Shown here piece after piece: positions 36,352 through 45,762 of a DNA stretch of 64,000 nucleotides. The DNA is from Streptomyces litmocidini (GTDB lineage Bacteria > Actinomycetota > Actinomycetes > Streptomycetales > Streptomycetaceae). The notes under the pieces were generated by a model that searched no databases, was not told the DNA's origin, and saw only the letters and a list, made by a program, of their open reading frames with translations. The stretch is from assembly GCF_014649755.1 (NCBI RefSeq), contig NZ_BMTQ01000016.1, positions 117,244-181,243 of the forward strand. The letters run 5' to 3'. Numbering within the stretch: position 1 is the first letter of the stretch; each line of letters starts with the position of its first letter. A program made the position numbers and the translations under genes.

Positions 36352-38190
36352 CTACTCGCGGTCGTCGGCGGTGGAGCGGCGGCGCAGGCCGAGGAAGGCG
36401 CCGAGGCCGAGCACGACCACCACGGCCGCGCCGATGCCGATGACGACCCCGGCGGACGAGCCGCCGCCGGAGTCCTCGGCCCGGGCGGTGGGCACGGCCG
36501 ACCACCAGCTCCAGTAGCCGTCCTGGCCCCACAGGTTCCCGGCGGCCTCGGGCATGGTCGTGATGGACCTGATCTGGTCCGTGCGGTACGCCTCCAGGGC
36601 GTTCGGGTAGGCCATGACGTTCATGTACCCCGTGTCGTACAGCCGGGACTGCATCCGCTTCACCAGATCCGCCCGCTTGGCGGCGTCGTACTCCACCGCC
36701 TGCTGCGCGTAGAGCCCGTCGAACTCCTTGTCGCAGATGAAGTTGTCGGTGGCGCCGGAGTCCTTCGGGGTGGCCGGGAGCGTGCCGCAGGTGTGGATGG
36801 AGAGGACGTAGTCCGGGTCGGGGTTGACCGACCAGCCGTCGAAGGCGAGGTCGTAGTCGCCCTTGGCCCAGGGGTCGGAGACGCTGTCCAGGCACTCGAC
36901 CTTCAAACCGATGCCGAGCTTGCCCCACCACTCCTGGAGGTACTTGCCGACCGCCTTGTCGTTCGGGTCGGTGGCGTGACACAGGATGCGGAGGTCCAGC
37001 GGCTTCCCGTCCTTGCCGAGCCGCTTGCCGGCGGCGTTCTTCCGGTATCCGGCGGCGTCGAGGACCTGCGCGGCCCGGGCCGGGTCGTACGCCCGCTTCT
37101 GCGCGCCCTCCGGCTTCCAGAAGTACGGGCCGAAGCGCGGCGGGATGTACCCCTCGCCCTCGACGGCGTGGCCCTGGAAGACCTTGTCGACGAGGGTGGC
37201 GCGGTCGACGGCGAGGAAGAGCGCCTTGCGGACCTCGGGGTCGAGCAGCGCCTTGTGCCCGTTGCCGAAGGCCTTCCCGTCCCGGGCCTTGGCGCCGGGG
37301 TTGGTGGCGAGGGCGTAGAAGCGGCGGCCGGGGGCGTCGTTGACCTTGATGTTCTTCTGGGTCTTCAGGGCGGCCGCCTGGGCGGGCGTCAGGTTCGGCA
37401 CGAAGGACACCTCGCCCTTCTGCAGGGCGGCGACGGCGGCGTCCCCGTCCTTGTAGTACTTGAAGACCAGTTCGTCGAACTTGGGGGCGCCCCGCCAGAA
37501 CCTCTTGTTCGGCTTGAGCTTGACGTACTGGTCGACCTTGAAGTCCGTGATGACGAAGGGGCCGTTCCCGACGATCGGGAACTCCTTGTCGTTGTTGAAC
37601 TTCGAGAAGTCGGTGACCTTCTCCCAGACGTGCTTCGGCACGATCGGCACGTCGAGGGCCGTCATCGTCGCCTGGGGCTTCTTCAGCCGGATGACGAGCG
37701 TCTCCGGGTCGGGGGCGGTGACCTGTGCGAAGTTCGCGGTGAAGCTGCCGTTGGCGGTGGCGGCGTCCGGGTCGGTCATCATCTTGTCGAAGGTCCAGGC
37801 CGCGTCCTCGGCGGTGGCCCGCTGCCCGTCCGACCAGGTCGAGTCCTTGCGGATCGTGTACGTCCACGTCAGCTTGTCGGGCGAGGACTTCCAGGAGGTC
37901 GCCAGGCCCGGGATGGTGTGGGCGTCCTTCGGGTCGTAGTTCGTGAGGTACTCGTACGCCAGCCGGTGGATGCTGGTCGAGGTGAGCTTCTGGGCCAGGA
38001 ACGGGCTCAGCGAGTCGATGCTCTGCGAGACGGCGACCGTGAGGGTGGTGCCGCCGGACTTCCCGTCCTCCGCCTGCGCGGGGCCGGGAGCGACGACGAG
38101 GGAGCCTGCGGCGAGGCCGGTGGCGAGCAGCAGTCGGAGGGCTCTGCGGGCGGGGGCGGGGCGGGGTGGAACCTTCGTGACCATGACCAT
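36352..38190 (-). CDS. Extracellular solute-binding protein (family 5) with a C-terminal membrane anchor
   Basis: The 612-residue protein has a Sec signal (RRALRLLLATGLAAGSLVVA, then AQA), with no lipobox cysteine. It has the SBP family 5 fold: YEYLTNYDP, GLATSWKSSPDKLTWTYTIR, TWSDGQRATAEDAAWTFDKM and GNGPFVITDFK. At the C-terminus a Gly/Ser linker leads to a membrane helix (VVIGIGAAVVVVLGLGAFLG) and a basic RRR tail. So it is held by a C-terminal anchor instead of a lipid, which is unusual for a binding protein. It is the first gene of the importer operon. ATG 38184 is an alternative start. Confidence 0.93.
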   Translation of the reverse strand: MVMVTKVPPRPAPARRALRLLLATGLAAGSLVVAPGPAQAEDGKSGGTTLTVAVSQSIDSLSPFLAQKLTSTSIHRLAYEYLTNYDPKDAHTIPGLATSWKSSPDKLTWTYTIRKDSTWSDGQRATAEDAAWTFDKMMTDPDAATANGSFTANFAQVTAPDPETLVIRLKKPQATMTALDVPIVPKHVWEKVTDFSKFNNDKEFPIVGNGPFVITDFKVDQYVKLKPNKRFWRGAPKFDELVFKYYKDGDAAVAALQKGEVSFVPNLTPAQAAALKTQKNIKVNDAPGRRFYALATNPGAKARDGKAFGNGHKALLDPEVRKALFLAVDRATLVDKVFQGHAVEGEGYIPPRFGPYFWKPEGAQKRAYDPARAAQVLDAAGYRKNAAGKRLGKDGKPLDLRILCHATDPNDKAVGKYLQEWWGKLGIGLKVECLDSVSDPWAKGDYDLAFDGWSVNPDPDYVLSIHTCGTLPATPKDSGATDNFICDKEFDGLYAQQAVEYDAAKRADLVKRMQSRLYDTGYMNVMAYPNALEAYRTDQIRSITTMPEAAGNLWGQDGYWSWWSAVPTARAEDSGGGSSAGVVIGIGAAVVVVLGLGAFLGLRRRSTADDRE

Positions 38191-38252
38191 GGGACGTGAC
38201 CTCGCGTCGGAGTTACTGTCGTGGATCTTGGGCTGACGATGGGTGAAGCGAA

Positions 38253-38282
38253 GGTGTATCAGCGGTGGTCTGCCGTCGTCAA
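38253..38282 (-). promoter_or_regulatory. Promoter of the ABC importer operon
   Basis: Reading the minus strand: -35 TTGACG (38282-38277), then TACACC (38258-38253) after 18 nt or GATACA (38260-38255) after 16 nt. It lies about 65 bp upstream of the binding-protein start. Confidence 0.5.
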
Positions 38283-38318
38283 CGATCCCTCAAACCCCTT
38301 GTGGACTGCGGGAACGCC

Positions 38319-38356
38319 ATGAGGCTCCGTATCGGTGAGCCGATACGGAGCCTCAT
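38319..38356 (-). terminator. 17-bp perfect hairpin after the ParA-like gene
   Basis: Arms 38319-38335 and 38340-38356 with loop TGAG. It follows the minus-strand ParA-like gene by about 20 nt and separates the ESX locus from the importer operon. Confidence 0.8.
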
Positions 38357-38376
38357 TGGTCTAATCCTGTGACGCC

Positions 38377-41300
38377 CTACTGCTGAGGGGCTGGCGGCGC
38401 CTGCGGAGGGCCCTGCGGGTCCGCCTGCGGGGGCAGCGGCTGCCCCGGCCGGCCCTCGTTCCCGTCCTGCGGCTGCTGCCAGGACTGCGGGACCCCCGGC
38501 TGCCCCGGCTGACCGGGCTGCGGCGGGTACGGGGCGCCGGCCTGGGGCCCGTACGGCTGACCGGGGACGGGCTGCCCGGGACCGAACTGACCCGGCATCG
38601 GGCCGGGCGCCTGGCCGGGCATCTGACCGGGCACCGGCTGTCCCGGCTGCGGGTAGGGCTGCTGACCGGCCGGGGGCTGCGGCGGGTACGGCTGACCGGG
38701 CTGCGGCGGCTGGGGCGCGTACGGCTGACCGGGGGCCGGCGGGCCGGGCGCGAACTGACCGGGCACCGGCTGACCGGGCGCCTGCCCCGGCATCTGCCCC
38801 GGCATCGGCTGACCGGGAGCCTGTCCCGGTGCGAACTGACCCGGCACCGGCCGGCCGTACTGCTCCGGCATCGGCTGGCCCGGCATCGGCTGGCCCGGCA
38901 TCGGCGGGGCCATGTGCGGGGGCGCGGCGCCCTGGGCGTCCCCGGTCCACAGTCCCTGTGCCTGCTGCGCCCGTACGAAGTCCTCGGCCACCATCGCCGA
39001 GAGGTGGAAGTACGCCTCCCGGGTCTTCGGCCGCATCATGTCGAGGTCCACCTCGGCGCCGGCCGCCAGGTGCTCGTCGAAGGGCACGACCACGACACCG
39101 CGGCAGCGGGTCTGGAAGTGCTGCACGATGTCCTCGACCTTGATCATCTTTCCGGTCTCGCGGACTCCGGAGATGACCGTGATGGAGCGCTGCACCAGGT
39201 CCGCGTAGCCGTGCGCGGAGAGCCAGTCCAGCGTGGTCGAGGCGCTGGAGGCGCCGTCCACGGACGGCGTGGAGATGATGATCAGCTGATCGGCGAGGTC
39301 CAGGACCCCGCGCATGGCGCTGTACAGCAGCCCCGTGCCCGAGTCGGTGAGGATGATCGGGTACTGCTTGCCGAGGACGTCGATCGCGCGCCGGTAGTCC
39401 TCGTCGTTGAAGGTCGTCGAGACGGCCGGGTCCACGTCGTTGGCGAGGATCTCCAGGCCGGACGGCGCCTGCGAGGTGAACCGGCGGATGTCCATGTACG
39501 AGTTGAGGTACGGGATCGCCTGCACCAGGTCGCGGATGGTCGCCCCGGTCTCGCGCCGCACCCGGCGGCCCAGCGTGCCGGCGTCCGGGTTGGCGTCGAT
39601 CGCCAGGATCTTGTCCTGCCGCTCGGTGGCGAGGGTCGCGCCGAGCGCGGTGGTCGTCGTGGTCTTGCCGACACCGCCCTTGAGCGAGATGACCGCGATC
39701 CGGTAGCAGGAGAGGACCGGCGTGCGGATCAGGTCCAGCTTCCGCTGCCGCTCCGCCTCCTCCTTCTTGCCGCCGATCTTGAAGCGGTTGGCGGCGCCCG
39801 GGTTGCGGCTGGACTTGGGCTTCTGCTTGTTGTTGCGGAGCAGCCGGTCGGAGGAGAGCTCGACGGCCGCGTTGTAGCCGAGCGGGGCGCCCGGCACGGA
39901 CCGCTCCCGCTGGTCGTGCGTCACCGGCGAGGGCCAGGCGGCGCCGGTCCGCGGGTCCACCGGCGGCTGACCGCCGTACGACGGCTGCGGGGCCTGCGCC
40001 GCCTGCGGGGGTACGGCTCCGGGGTGCGGGTAGCCGTAGCCGCCCGGCGCCTGCGCCTGCGGCGGGACACCGCCGGGCGCTCCGGGCTGCTGCGGGTAGC
40101 CGTAACCGGCCTGCTGGGGAGGCGTCCCGGGCTGCGGGAAGCCGTAACCGCCCTGGGGCGCCGGGGGCTGGGGGGCCTGCGGCGGCTGCGGGGCCTGCGG
40201 ATAGCCGTAGGCGCCGGGCGCCTGGGGCTGGGCCTGCGGCGGTACGGGGCCGGACGCGGCCGCCTCGGGGGCGGGCCAGGCGGCGGTGGGCGGCAGCGGC
40301 GCGGCCGGCGGCACCGGCTGGGCGCCGGGGGCGGGCTGCGCGGGCCACTGCTGCGCGGGCTCGGGGGCGGCCGGCTGGAAGGACGGGGGCAGCGGCGGCA
40401 GCCCGGCCCCGGCCTGCGGGCCCCCGGCGGGGTACGGAGCGGGGTACGGGGTGCCGGGGAAGGGCCCCGGAGCGCCGCCGGGCTGCTGCGCGGCGGCGCC
40501 GTACGGGCCGGGGGCCGTGCCGGGGCCGAAGCCCTGCGGCGCGTCGGCGGCCGGCTGCGCGGCCGGGAGGGGACCGGCGCCGGGAGCGGGCGGGTCGGCC
40601 GGGAGGGCCGCGCCGGTCTCCGGGGCGGCGCCGGTGGCGGCACCTGTCTCGGCGTCCGACTCGGTGCGCGGCTCCGTTGCCGTCTCCGTGGCCGCCTCCG
40701 TCTCCGCGACGGGTGCGGCCGGCTCGTCCTCCGGGCTCGCGTCGTCGTCGGCCTCGGCCGACTTCGCGCCGTCCGAGGCGTCCGAGACGTCCGTCGGGGC
40801 GTCGTCCACAGCGGCGCCGTCGGTGCTCGAAGGGCCGTCCGCGGCCTCGGCGGCGGCCTCGCTCTCCGCCGCGTCCGGGGCGGCGACCGCACCGGACGCG
40901 ACGGGGGAGTCCTGGGCGGCGTCCGTCGCACCGTCGGACCCGGCGGCGTCCGTCGCTTCGCCGGTGGCGGGCGCCGCGGAGCCTGCGGGGCTCTCCGCGC
41001 CCTCCGCCGTCCGCTCCGCGATCTCACGCTGGAGGGCGGCGGGGGAGAACCGCACGGTGGAGCCGCTCTCGACGTCCCCGCCCCCGAACGGGGCCGCGGG
41101 CGCGGGCGTCACCGGCGCGGGCGCCGGGACGGAAGGCGCGGCGTCGGGCGACGGAGCGGCATCGGGCGACGGCGCGGCGTCGGGCTGCGGTGCGGCGCCC
41201 GGTGCCGGCGCGCCGAAGGGCGCCTCCGCCGTCGGCTGCCCCGGCACCGGCGCGCCGGGCGGGAACGCCGGCGAGGGAACACCGGCCGCAGGGGTGCCGG

Positions 41301-41706
41301 GACCGGGCGTGACGGGAACCGGCGCGGCGGCCGCGGGCGCACCCGGCGCGCCGTACGGGGGAACCCCCGCCGGAGGCATCGCACCGCCCGGCTGCACAGG
41401 GGCGGGGGCGACGGGCGCGACCGGCTCGCCCCCCGGTGCGGGAGCGGGAACCGCCGGCGGTGCGACGTTCCAGCTGGGTTCGAAGCCGCTGCCCGCCGGG
41501 AGGCCCGGCAGGGCGATCGGCGCTCCGCTCGGCGGCGGGGGAGTGGCACCGCCCGCCCCCGTACCGCCCGACGCGTTCTGCGTGTACCAGGCGGGCGGGG
41601 TGTAGTCGATGGTGAACTCACCCGTCATCTCGGCGGGATCCGCGTCGGACTGATCGTCGGCGGGTGGATTCCAACCCCCGTGGATCTCGTCGCGATCGCC
41701 GTTCAC
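38377..41706 (-). CDS. ParA/MinD-like ATPase of the ESX locus (EspI-type), with long disordered arms
   Basis: The 1109-residue protein has about 640 N-terminal residues of Pro/Ala/Gly/Glu-rich low-complexity sequence. A ParA/MinD ATPase domain begins near residue 668, with the deviant Walker A KGGVGKTTT (K676, K681), AIDANPDAGTLG and ILTDSGTGL. The last ~190 residues are Pro/Gln/Gly repeats (PGQPMPGQ type). This architecture matches EspI-like proteins that modulate ESX secretion. GTG start with AGGAGG close upstream. The stop is followed by a strong hairpin. I infer a regulatory or localising role in type VII secretion. Confidence 0.88.
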   Translation of the reverse strand: MNGDRDEIHGGWNPPADDQSDADPAEMTGEFTIDYTPPAWYTQNASGGTGAGGATPPPPSGAPIALPGLPAGSGFEPSWNVAPPAVPAPAPGGEPVAPVAPAPVQPGGAMPPAGVPPYGAPGAPAAAAPVPVTPGPGTPAAGVPSPAFPPGAPVPGQPTAEAPFGAPAPGAAPQPDAAPSPDAAPSPDAAPSVPAPAPVTPAPAAPFGGGDVESGSTVRFSPAALQREIAERTAEGAESPAGSAAPATGEATDAAGSDGATDAAQDSPVASGAVAAPDAAESEAAAEAADGPSSTDGAAVDDAPTDVSDASDGAKSAEADDDASPEDEPAAPVAETEAATETATEPRTESDAETGAATGAAPETGAALPADPPAPGAGPLPAAQPAADAPQGFGPGTAPGPYGAAAQQPGGAPGPFPGTPYPAPYPAGGPQAGAGLPPLPPSFQPAAPEPAQQWPAQPAPGAQPVPPAAPLPPTAAWPAPEAAASGPVPPQAQPQAPGAYGYPQAPQPPQAPQPPAPQGGYGFPQPGTPPQQAGYGYPQQPGAPGGVPPQAQAPGGYGYPHPGAVPPQAAQAPQPSYGGQPPVDPRTGAAWPSPVTHDQRERSVPGAPLGYNAAVELSSDRLLRNNKQKPKSSRNPGAANRFKIGGKKEEAERQRKLDLIRTPVLSCYRIAVISLKGGVGKTTTTTALGATLATERQDKILAIDANPDAGTLGRRVRRETGATIRDLVQAIPYLNSYMDIRRFTSQAPSGLEILANDVDPAVSTTFNDEDYRRAIDVLGKQYPIILTDSGTGLLYSAMRGVLDLADQLIIISTPSVDGASSASTTLDWLSAHGYADLVQRSITVISGVRETGKMIKVEDIVQHFQTRCRGVVVVPFDEHLAAGAEVDLDMMRPKTREAYFHLSAMVAEDFVRAQQAQGLWTGDAQGAAPPHMAPPMPGQPMPGQPMPEQYGRPVPGQFAPGQAPGQPMPGQMPGQAPGQPVPGQFAPGPPAPGQPYAPQPPQPGQPYPPQPPAGQQPYPQPGQPVPGQMPGQAPGPMPGQFGPGQPVPGQPYGPQAGAPYPPQPGQPGQPGVPQSWQQPQDGNEGRPGQPLPPQADPQGPPQAPPAPQQ
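38590..38910 (-). repeat. Degenerate repeats coding the PGQ-rich tail
   Basis: Units related to GGCATCGGCTGGCCC and its variants encode GQPMPGQ/PGQAPGQ repeats inside the ParA-like gene. Confidence 0.7.
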
Positions 41707-41874
41707 TTTGCCTCCTGGTGTGGTCGAGCACCCTTGTGCCGTTGTGGGCGGGGCCCTTCCACCCTAAACGTCGCGGGGCGCGCCGGGGCAGGGCCGACGA
41801 CCCCTCCGCGCCCGCCTCCGCGACCCGGTCCGGGCCCCAAGTGACCCGGCCGCGCCGCAGAGTGAGAACCCCCA

Positions 41875-41912
41875 CCGTTCAAAACGATGCAAAAACGGAC
41901 GTACTTGAACGG
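41875..41912 (-). promoter_or_regulatory. AT-rich inverted repeat upstream of the ParA-like gene
   Basis: CCGTTCAA (41875-41882) and TTGAACGG (41905-41912) with a 22-nt spacer rich in A. It lies 170 bp upstream of the ParA-like start and just after the stop of the 257-residue gene. Possible operator or promoter. Confidence 0.4.
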
Positions 41913-41933
41913 CCCGTGTCATGAGGTCGCCGC

Positions 41934-42707
41934 TCAGTCCATCCGGCGGGCGCCGCCCAACAATCCGGTCTCGGCGTCCGTCGCCTGGGTCATCACGAAC
42001 TGGCGGTCGCCCGGCGTGCACCAGAGGGTCACCCCGTCGGCGAGCGTGGACAGCGCCTCGTACTCGTTCCGGGGCAGGTTCATGATGCGGCCGATCTGCG
42101 CCGCCTCGTCCGGGGACACCCGCTGGACGCCGACCAGGGAGGACTTCTCCAGGAGCCGGGGCGCGACCGGGCTCAGATAGGGCAGCAGCGTCACCACGGA
42201 CTGCCAGGGCGCCGACACGACGCGGCCGCGCGGCGGCCGCATGCCGCAGTCGCGCACCACGACCACCGGACTGCCCGCCGACGCGCCCTGCGGCGGCACC
42301 CGGCCCACGTCGTGCAGCGTGATGCACGGCTGCCCGCCGCCCGCGGCCTGCGCCAGCGCCGTCCACGCCTGGGCGCGGCCGGTCTCGACCGCCACCCGGG
42401 CACCGGTCGCGGCCGCGCGCAGGGCCAGGACCTGCGCGGTCCACAGACCGCCGATGAGGGTGACGTCGTACGGGACGGGCCGGTTGATGCCGAGCACGGC
42501 CGGACGGCCCTCGGCGTCCACGCCGATCACCATGCCGTCGTCGCCGACCGGCAGGGCCAGCGCCTCCAGCTGTTCCAGGGGCACGGAGTGCCGGTCGCGG
42601 CGCGGCCCGACGAGCCCGAAGCCGAACCGGGGACGGGAGACCCGCCCCGTACGCCGGGCGGCAGACGCGCCCGGGGACGGTGACGTACCGAAGGAGGCGG
42701 TGGACAT
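41934..42707 (-). CDS. ESX-locus protein of unknown function
   Basis: The 257-residue protein has no membrane helix and no family I recognise with certainty. An N-terminal basic, Ser/Pro-rich stretch precedes FGFGLVGPRRDRHSVPLEQLEALALPVGDDGMVIGVDAEGRPAVLGINRPVPYDVTLIGG. The DGMVIGVDAEGRPAVLGI part suggests a beta-rich domain. A possible nucleotide-binding-like GGLWTAQVLALRAAATGARVAVETGR follows, though it lacks a Walker lysine. ATG overlaps the eccE stop by one base (TGATG), so it is coupled to eccE and probably serves the secretion machine. Confidence 0.75.
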   Translation of the reverse strand: MSTASFGTSPSPGASAARRTGRVSRPRFGFGLVGPRRDRHSVPLEQLEALALPVGDDGMVIGVDAEGRPAVLGINRPVPYDVTLIGGLWTAQVLALRAAATGARVAVETGRAQAWTALAQAAGGGQPCITLHDVGRVPPQGASAGSPVVVVRDCGMRPPRGRVVSAPWQSVVTLLPYLSPVAPRLLEKSSLVGVQRVSPDEAAQIGRIMNLPRNEYEALSTLADGVTLWCTPGDRQFVMTQATDAETGLLGGARRMD

Positions 42708-44011
42708 CAGCGCGCACCCCCCAGCGGGAGCGTCGCCAGGATGCCGGGCACCTGTTCCCGGTCGAGCCGGACGAGTCCCGTCTTCACCCCGCGCGCCGCG
42801 CGCTCCAGCTCGTGCCGCGCGGCCACCAGTTCCTCGTCACTGCGTCCGGTGATCCGCACGTGCCCGGTCACCGTCACCTCCTGCCGGTCCCCGCCGCTCA
42901 GCGTCAGGCTGAACGTCGTCGCGAGCGCGGGCAGCGAGGTCAGCAGGGCCACCAGCTGCGGCATCGACGCGCCCGCGCCGCCGTTCCGCCCGCCCAACTG
43001 GGGCCAGCGCCCCACCCAGTACGTCGTGTGCCGCCGGTCGTCCACCCGCCAGGTCCGCGCGGTCTCCTGGGTCCGGCGCCCCTGCGCCTGGCCCCGGCCC
43101 GCCTGCGCGATCGCCATCGGACTGGCGCAGCTCGACGTGGCGAGCGCCGAGGTCAGCTCCTGCTCCGTCAGCACGTCCGCCCGGAACCCGGCGCCGGCGA
43201 GCCGGCTCGCCAGCTGGTCCGCCGCGCGCACCACGCACTTCTGGGCGCCGGTCATGCCGCCGCCGCGCGCGGCGACCGCCTCCGGGCAGAGCTCGGGGTC
43301 GAGCTTGAGCGCGATCCAGGTGATGCGCACCGCGGGCGAACCCGTCTGCGCCTGGAGCGGCCCGTAGTTGCGGGCGGCCATCGACTGCGCGGGCAGGTGC
43401 GGGGCGGGCGCCGGCTGCGTGTGCTGCACGATCTGCGCCGACTCCAGCCGGATGCCGTCCACGCTCAGCACGTCCCGGACGAGCCCGACGGGCAGCGGCT
43501 TCGCCGCGCGGTCCGGGCGCAGCGCCGTGCCGTCCGACTCGACCCGCAGGACGGCGGTCAGAAAGGTGCCGTCGCCGACCATCCCGACGGGGCGCCGGTC
43601 GCGGTCGCTGTACGTGTAGGTCCGCAGTGCCGGATCGCACTCCACGAGCGGTGCGAATCCCGGCTCGGTGTCCTCCGGCACCGTGAGCGAGGCGGCCCGG
43701 CGCGAACGGGCGCGCAGGGCGAGGAAGGTGCCGAGCCACTCGGGCAGCGAGCGCCGGTGCCGGCGCACCACGGCGAGCAGGACGAGCACGACGGCGATCA
43801 CGCCGGCGGGGACGAGCAGCATCGGCTCGACGACCCAGGCGAGGAGCAGCAGCGCCGCCGCCACCTCGATCAGTACGAGCTGTTGCAATCGGAACGAACC
43901 GAAGTGTCCGGGACGCGCCTGGAGCCGCGGCGAGACCGCGGGGGCGGGGCCCGCGGACGGGGGTGTGGAGGCAGCGGCCGCGACGGGCCGCCTCCGCCTC
44001 GCGGAAGCCAT
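42707..44011 (-). CDS. eccE: Type VII secretion protein EccE
   Basis: The 434-residue component sits on the outer edge of the ESX membrane complex. A basic N-terminal tail precedes two membrane helices (LVLIEVAAALLLLAWVVEP and MLLVPAGVIAVVLVLLAVV), followed by a cytosolic domain with EWLGTFLALRAR, VGMVGDGTFLTAVLRVE and RITWIALKLDPELCPEAVAARGGG. This order matches the actinobacterial EccE family. It is divergent from eccB; TAGGGT on the minus strand (44081-44076) is a likely -10. Confidence 0.88.
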   Translation of the reverse strand: MASARRRRPVAAAASTPPSAGPAPAVSPRLQARPGHFGSFRLQQLVLIEVAAALLLLAWVVEPMLLVPAGVIAVVLVLLAVVRRHRRSLPEWLGTFLALRARSRRAASLTVPEDTEPGFAPLVECDPALRTYTYSDRDRRPVGMVGDGTFLTAVLRVESDGTALRPDRAAKPLPVGLVRDVLSVDGIRLESAQIVQHTQPAPAPHLPAQSMAARNYGPLQAQTGSPAVRITWIALKLDPELCPEAVAARGGGMTGAQKCVVRAADQLASRLAGAGFRADVLTEQELTSALATSSCASPMAIAQAGRGQAQGRRTQETARTWRVDDRRHTTYWVGRWPQLGGRNGGAGASMPQLVALLTSLPALATTFSLTLSGGDRQEVTVTGHVRITGRSDEELVAARHELERAARGVKTGLVRLDREQVPGILATLPLGGAR

Positions 44012-44075
44012 GATGGAGAATCCCCCTCAATTCGTCCCGATGACCCTGGCCCGCCAGGGCTTTGGCGGCCGGATC

Positions 44076-44081
44076 ACCCTA
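44076..44081 (-). promoter_or_regulatory. Likely -10 box (TAGGGT) for eccE
   Basis: Read on the minus strand, 65 bp upstream of the eccE ATG in the divergent eccE/eccB region. No TTG-type -35 was found. Confidence 0.4.
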
Positions 44082-44202
44082 CCCGCCCCACGAACCCCAC
44101 GGGACAGCAGGCATAGTAGGGGGCCGGTCCGAAGGCCGGGGCCCGGGTGTCACCACCCCGGGGACCCCGCGCGAAGATCGCGCCTGACGAGAATGGGGAC
44201 TC

Positions 44203-45750
44203 ATGGCATCGCGGCGGGACGAGCTCAACGCGTACACCTTTGCGAAGAAGCGCACGGTGGCGGCATTCCTCCAACCCTCGCCCTCCGGCACGGAGGAGGG
44301 GGCGCCGAAGCCGCTGAAGGCGATCGTCCCCGGCATGATCGTCGCCGCGCTCGTCGTCGCCGGATTCGGCGCCTGGGGCATGTTCAGTCCCACCGCCCCC
44401 AAGGGCTGGGACGTCCCCGGCACCCGGGTCATCATCGGCAAGCAGTCGACCACCCGGTACGTCGTCCTCGAGACCGGCAAGGGCAAGGACAAGAAGACCC
44501 TGCTCCACCCCGTCCTCAACCTCGCCTCCGCCCGACTGCTGCTCGACCCCGACCAGTTCCAGGTCATCCAGGTCGACGACAAGAAGCTCGACGAGGGCAA
44601 GCCGCCGCGCGGACCCATCCTCGGCATCCCGTACGCCCCCGACCGGCTGCCCGCCCCGGACGACGCGGGCACGGAGAAGCGGTGGGCCGTCTGCGAGCAG
44701 CCCGGCGGCGGCAAGGGCGCCAGCGTCCAGAAGGCCACCTTCCTCTTCGCCAAGCGCGACGCCGGCCGGACCGAGGGCGACGGCAAGCTGGAGAACGGGG
44801 AGGTCCTGTACGTCAAGGGACAGAAGGGGAACGCCCAGTTCCTCGTCGACCACACCGGCACCAAGTACCCGGTGAAGGCCGACCGGCCCGGGCTCCTCAC
44901 CGCCCTCGTCGGCCTCGGCAAGGAGCCGCAGCCCGTCACCGACGACTGGCTCGCCACCCTGAAGACCGGCGACGAGATCGACTTCCCGCACATCGACGGG
45001 ACCGTCGGAGCCGCCACCGACATCCCCGACAGCAACCTCAACGGGACCGAGAACCGCGTCGGCCTGGTCCTCCTCGCGCAGACCGGTTCCGGCCCCCAGT
45101 ACTACGTGGTGCTGCCGGGCAAGGTCCAGCCCGTCACCCCCTTCACGGCCTGGCTGATCATCAACTCCCCGGAGACGAGGAACCTCGACATGGACGGCGA
45201 GGCCACCGCGGTCGACGCCTCCTCCTTCGTCCCGGACCCCACCGTCTTCCACGCCGGCGCCCGCTGGCCCACGCTCAGGTCCAAGCCGCCGGTCAACGCC
45301 GCCACCGGCGAAGGCGCCCGCGACACCGTCTGCAACGTCCTCACCGACGTCGACGAGAAGGGCGACACCACGCTCACCACCTGGGTCGGCACCGACTACC
45401 CCGCCGACATCACCGCCGGCGGCACCAGCACGTACGTCACCCCCGGCACCGGCCTGCTCTACACGCAGGTCCAGGGCAGGCAGAAGACGCCCGACGGCTC
45501 CCTCTTCCTCGTCACCGACACCGGCCTGCGGTACGCCGTCCAGGCCAACGGAGACAGCGACTCGGCCCGCTCCGAGATCGGCGCCGGCGAACAGAAGCAG
45601 ACCGACGGACGGCCGGAACCCAGCGACGCCCAGAAGCGTCTCGGCTACGAGAAGGTCGCGCCGGTCCTCGTCCCGATCGAATGGTCGGAGTTCCTCTCGA
45701 AGGGCCCCCGGCTCGACACCAACAGCGCGCGTCAGCCGCAGGGTTCCTAG
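44203..45750 (+). CDS. eccB: Type VII secretion protein EccB
   Basis: The 515-residue membrane-complex subunit starts MASRRDELNAYTFAKKRTVAAFLQ, the conserved EccB N-terminus. A single membrane helix follows (AIVPGMIVAALVVAGFGAWGMF), then a large outer domain with RYVVLE, HPVLNLASARLLL and repeated R3-like modules. Cysteines at WAVCEQP and DTVCNVL probably form the family disulfide. In ESX systems this subunit forms the periplasm-side part of the pore complex. It is followed by mycP after 12 nt. Confidence 0.93.
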   Translation: MASRRDELNAYTFAKKRTVAAFLQPSPSGTEEGAPKPLKAIVPGMIVAALVVAGFGAWGMFSPTAPKGWDVPGTRVIIGKQSTTRYVVLETGKGKDKKTLLHPVLNLASARLLLDPDQFQVIQVDDKKLDEGKPPRGPILGIPYAPDRLPAPDDAGTEKRWAVCEQPGGGKGASVQKATFLFAKRDAGRTEGDGKLENGEVLYVKGQKGNAQFLVDHTGTKYPVKADRPGLLTALVGLGKEPQPVTDDWLATLKTGDEIDFPHIDGTVGAATDIPDSNLNGTENRVGLVLLAQTGSGPQYYVVLPGKVQPVTPFTAWLIINSPETRNLDMDGEATAVDASSFVPDPTVFHAGARWPTLRSKPPVNAATGEGARDTVCNVLTDVDEKGDTTLTTWVGTDYPADITAGGTSTYVTPGTGLLYTQVQGRQKTPDGSLFLVTDTGLRYAVQANGDSDSARSEIGAGEQKQTDGRPEPSDAQKRLGYEKVAPVLVPIEWSEFLSKGPRLDTNSARQPQGS

Positions 45751-45762
45751 GGGGTGTCACCG

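Noticed and set aside
38914..41844. 976-codon frame opposite the ParA-like ESX gene
   Set aside because: The Arg/Gly-rich translation is the complement of Pro/Ala-rich coding repeats; no family features.
45754..45762. mycP start at GTG 45754
   Set aside because: The ribosome-site-like AGGGGG overlaps this codon; GTG 45763 has proper spacing. The choice changes only three residues.
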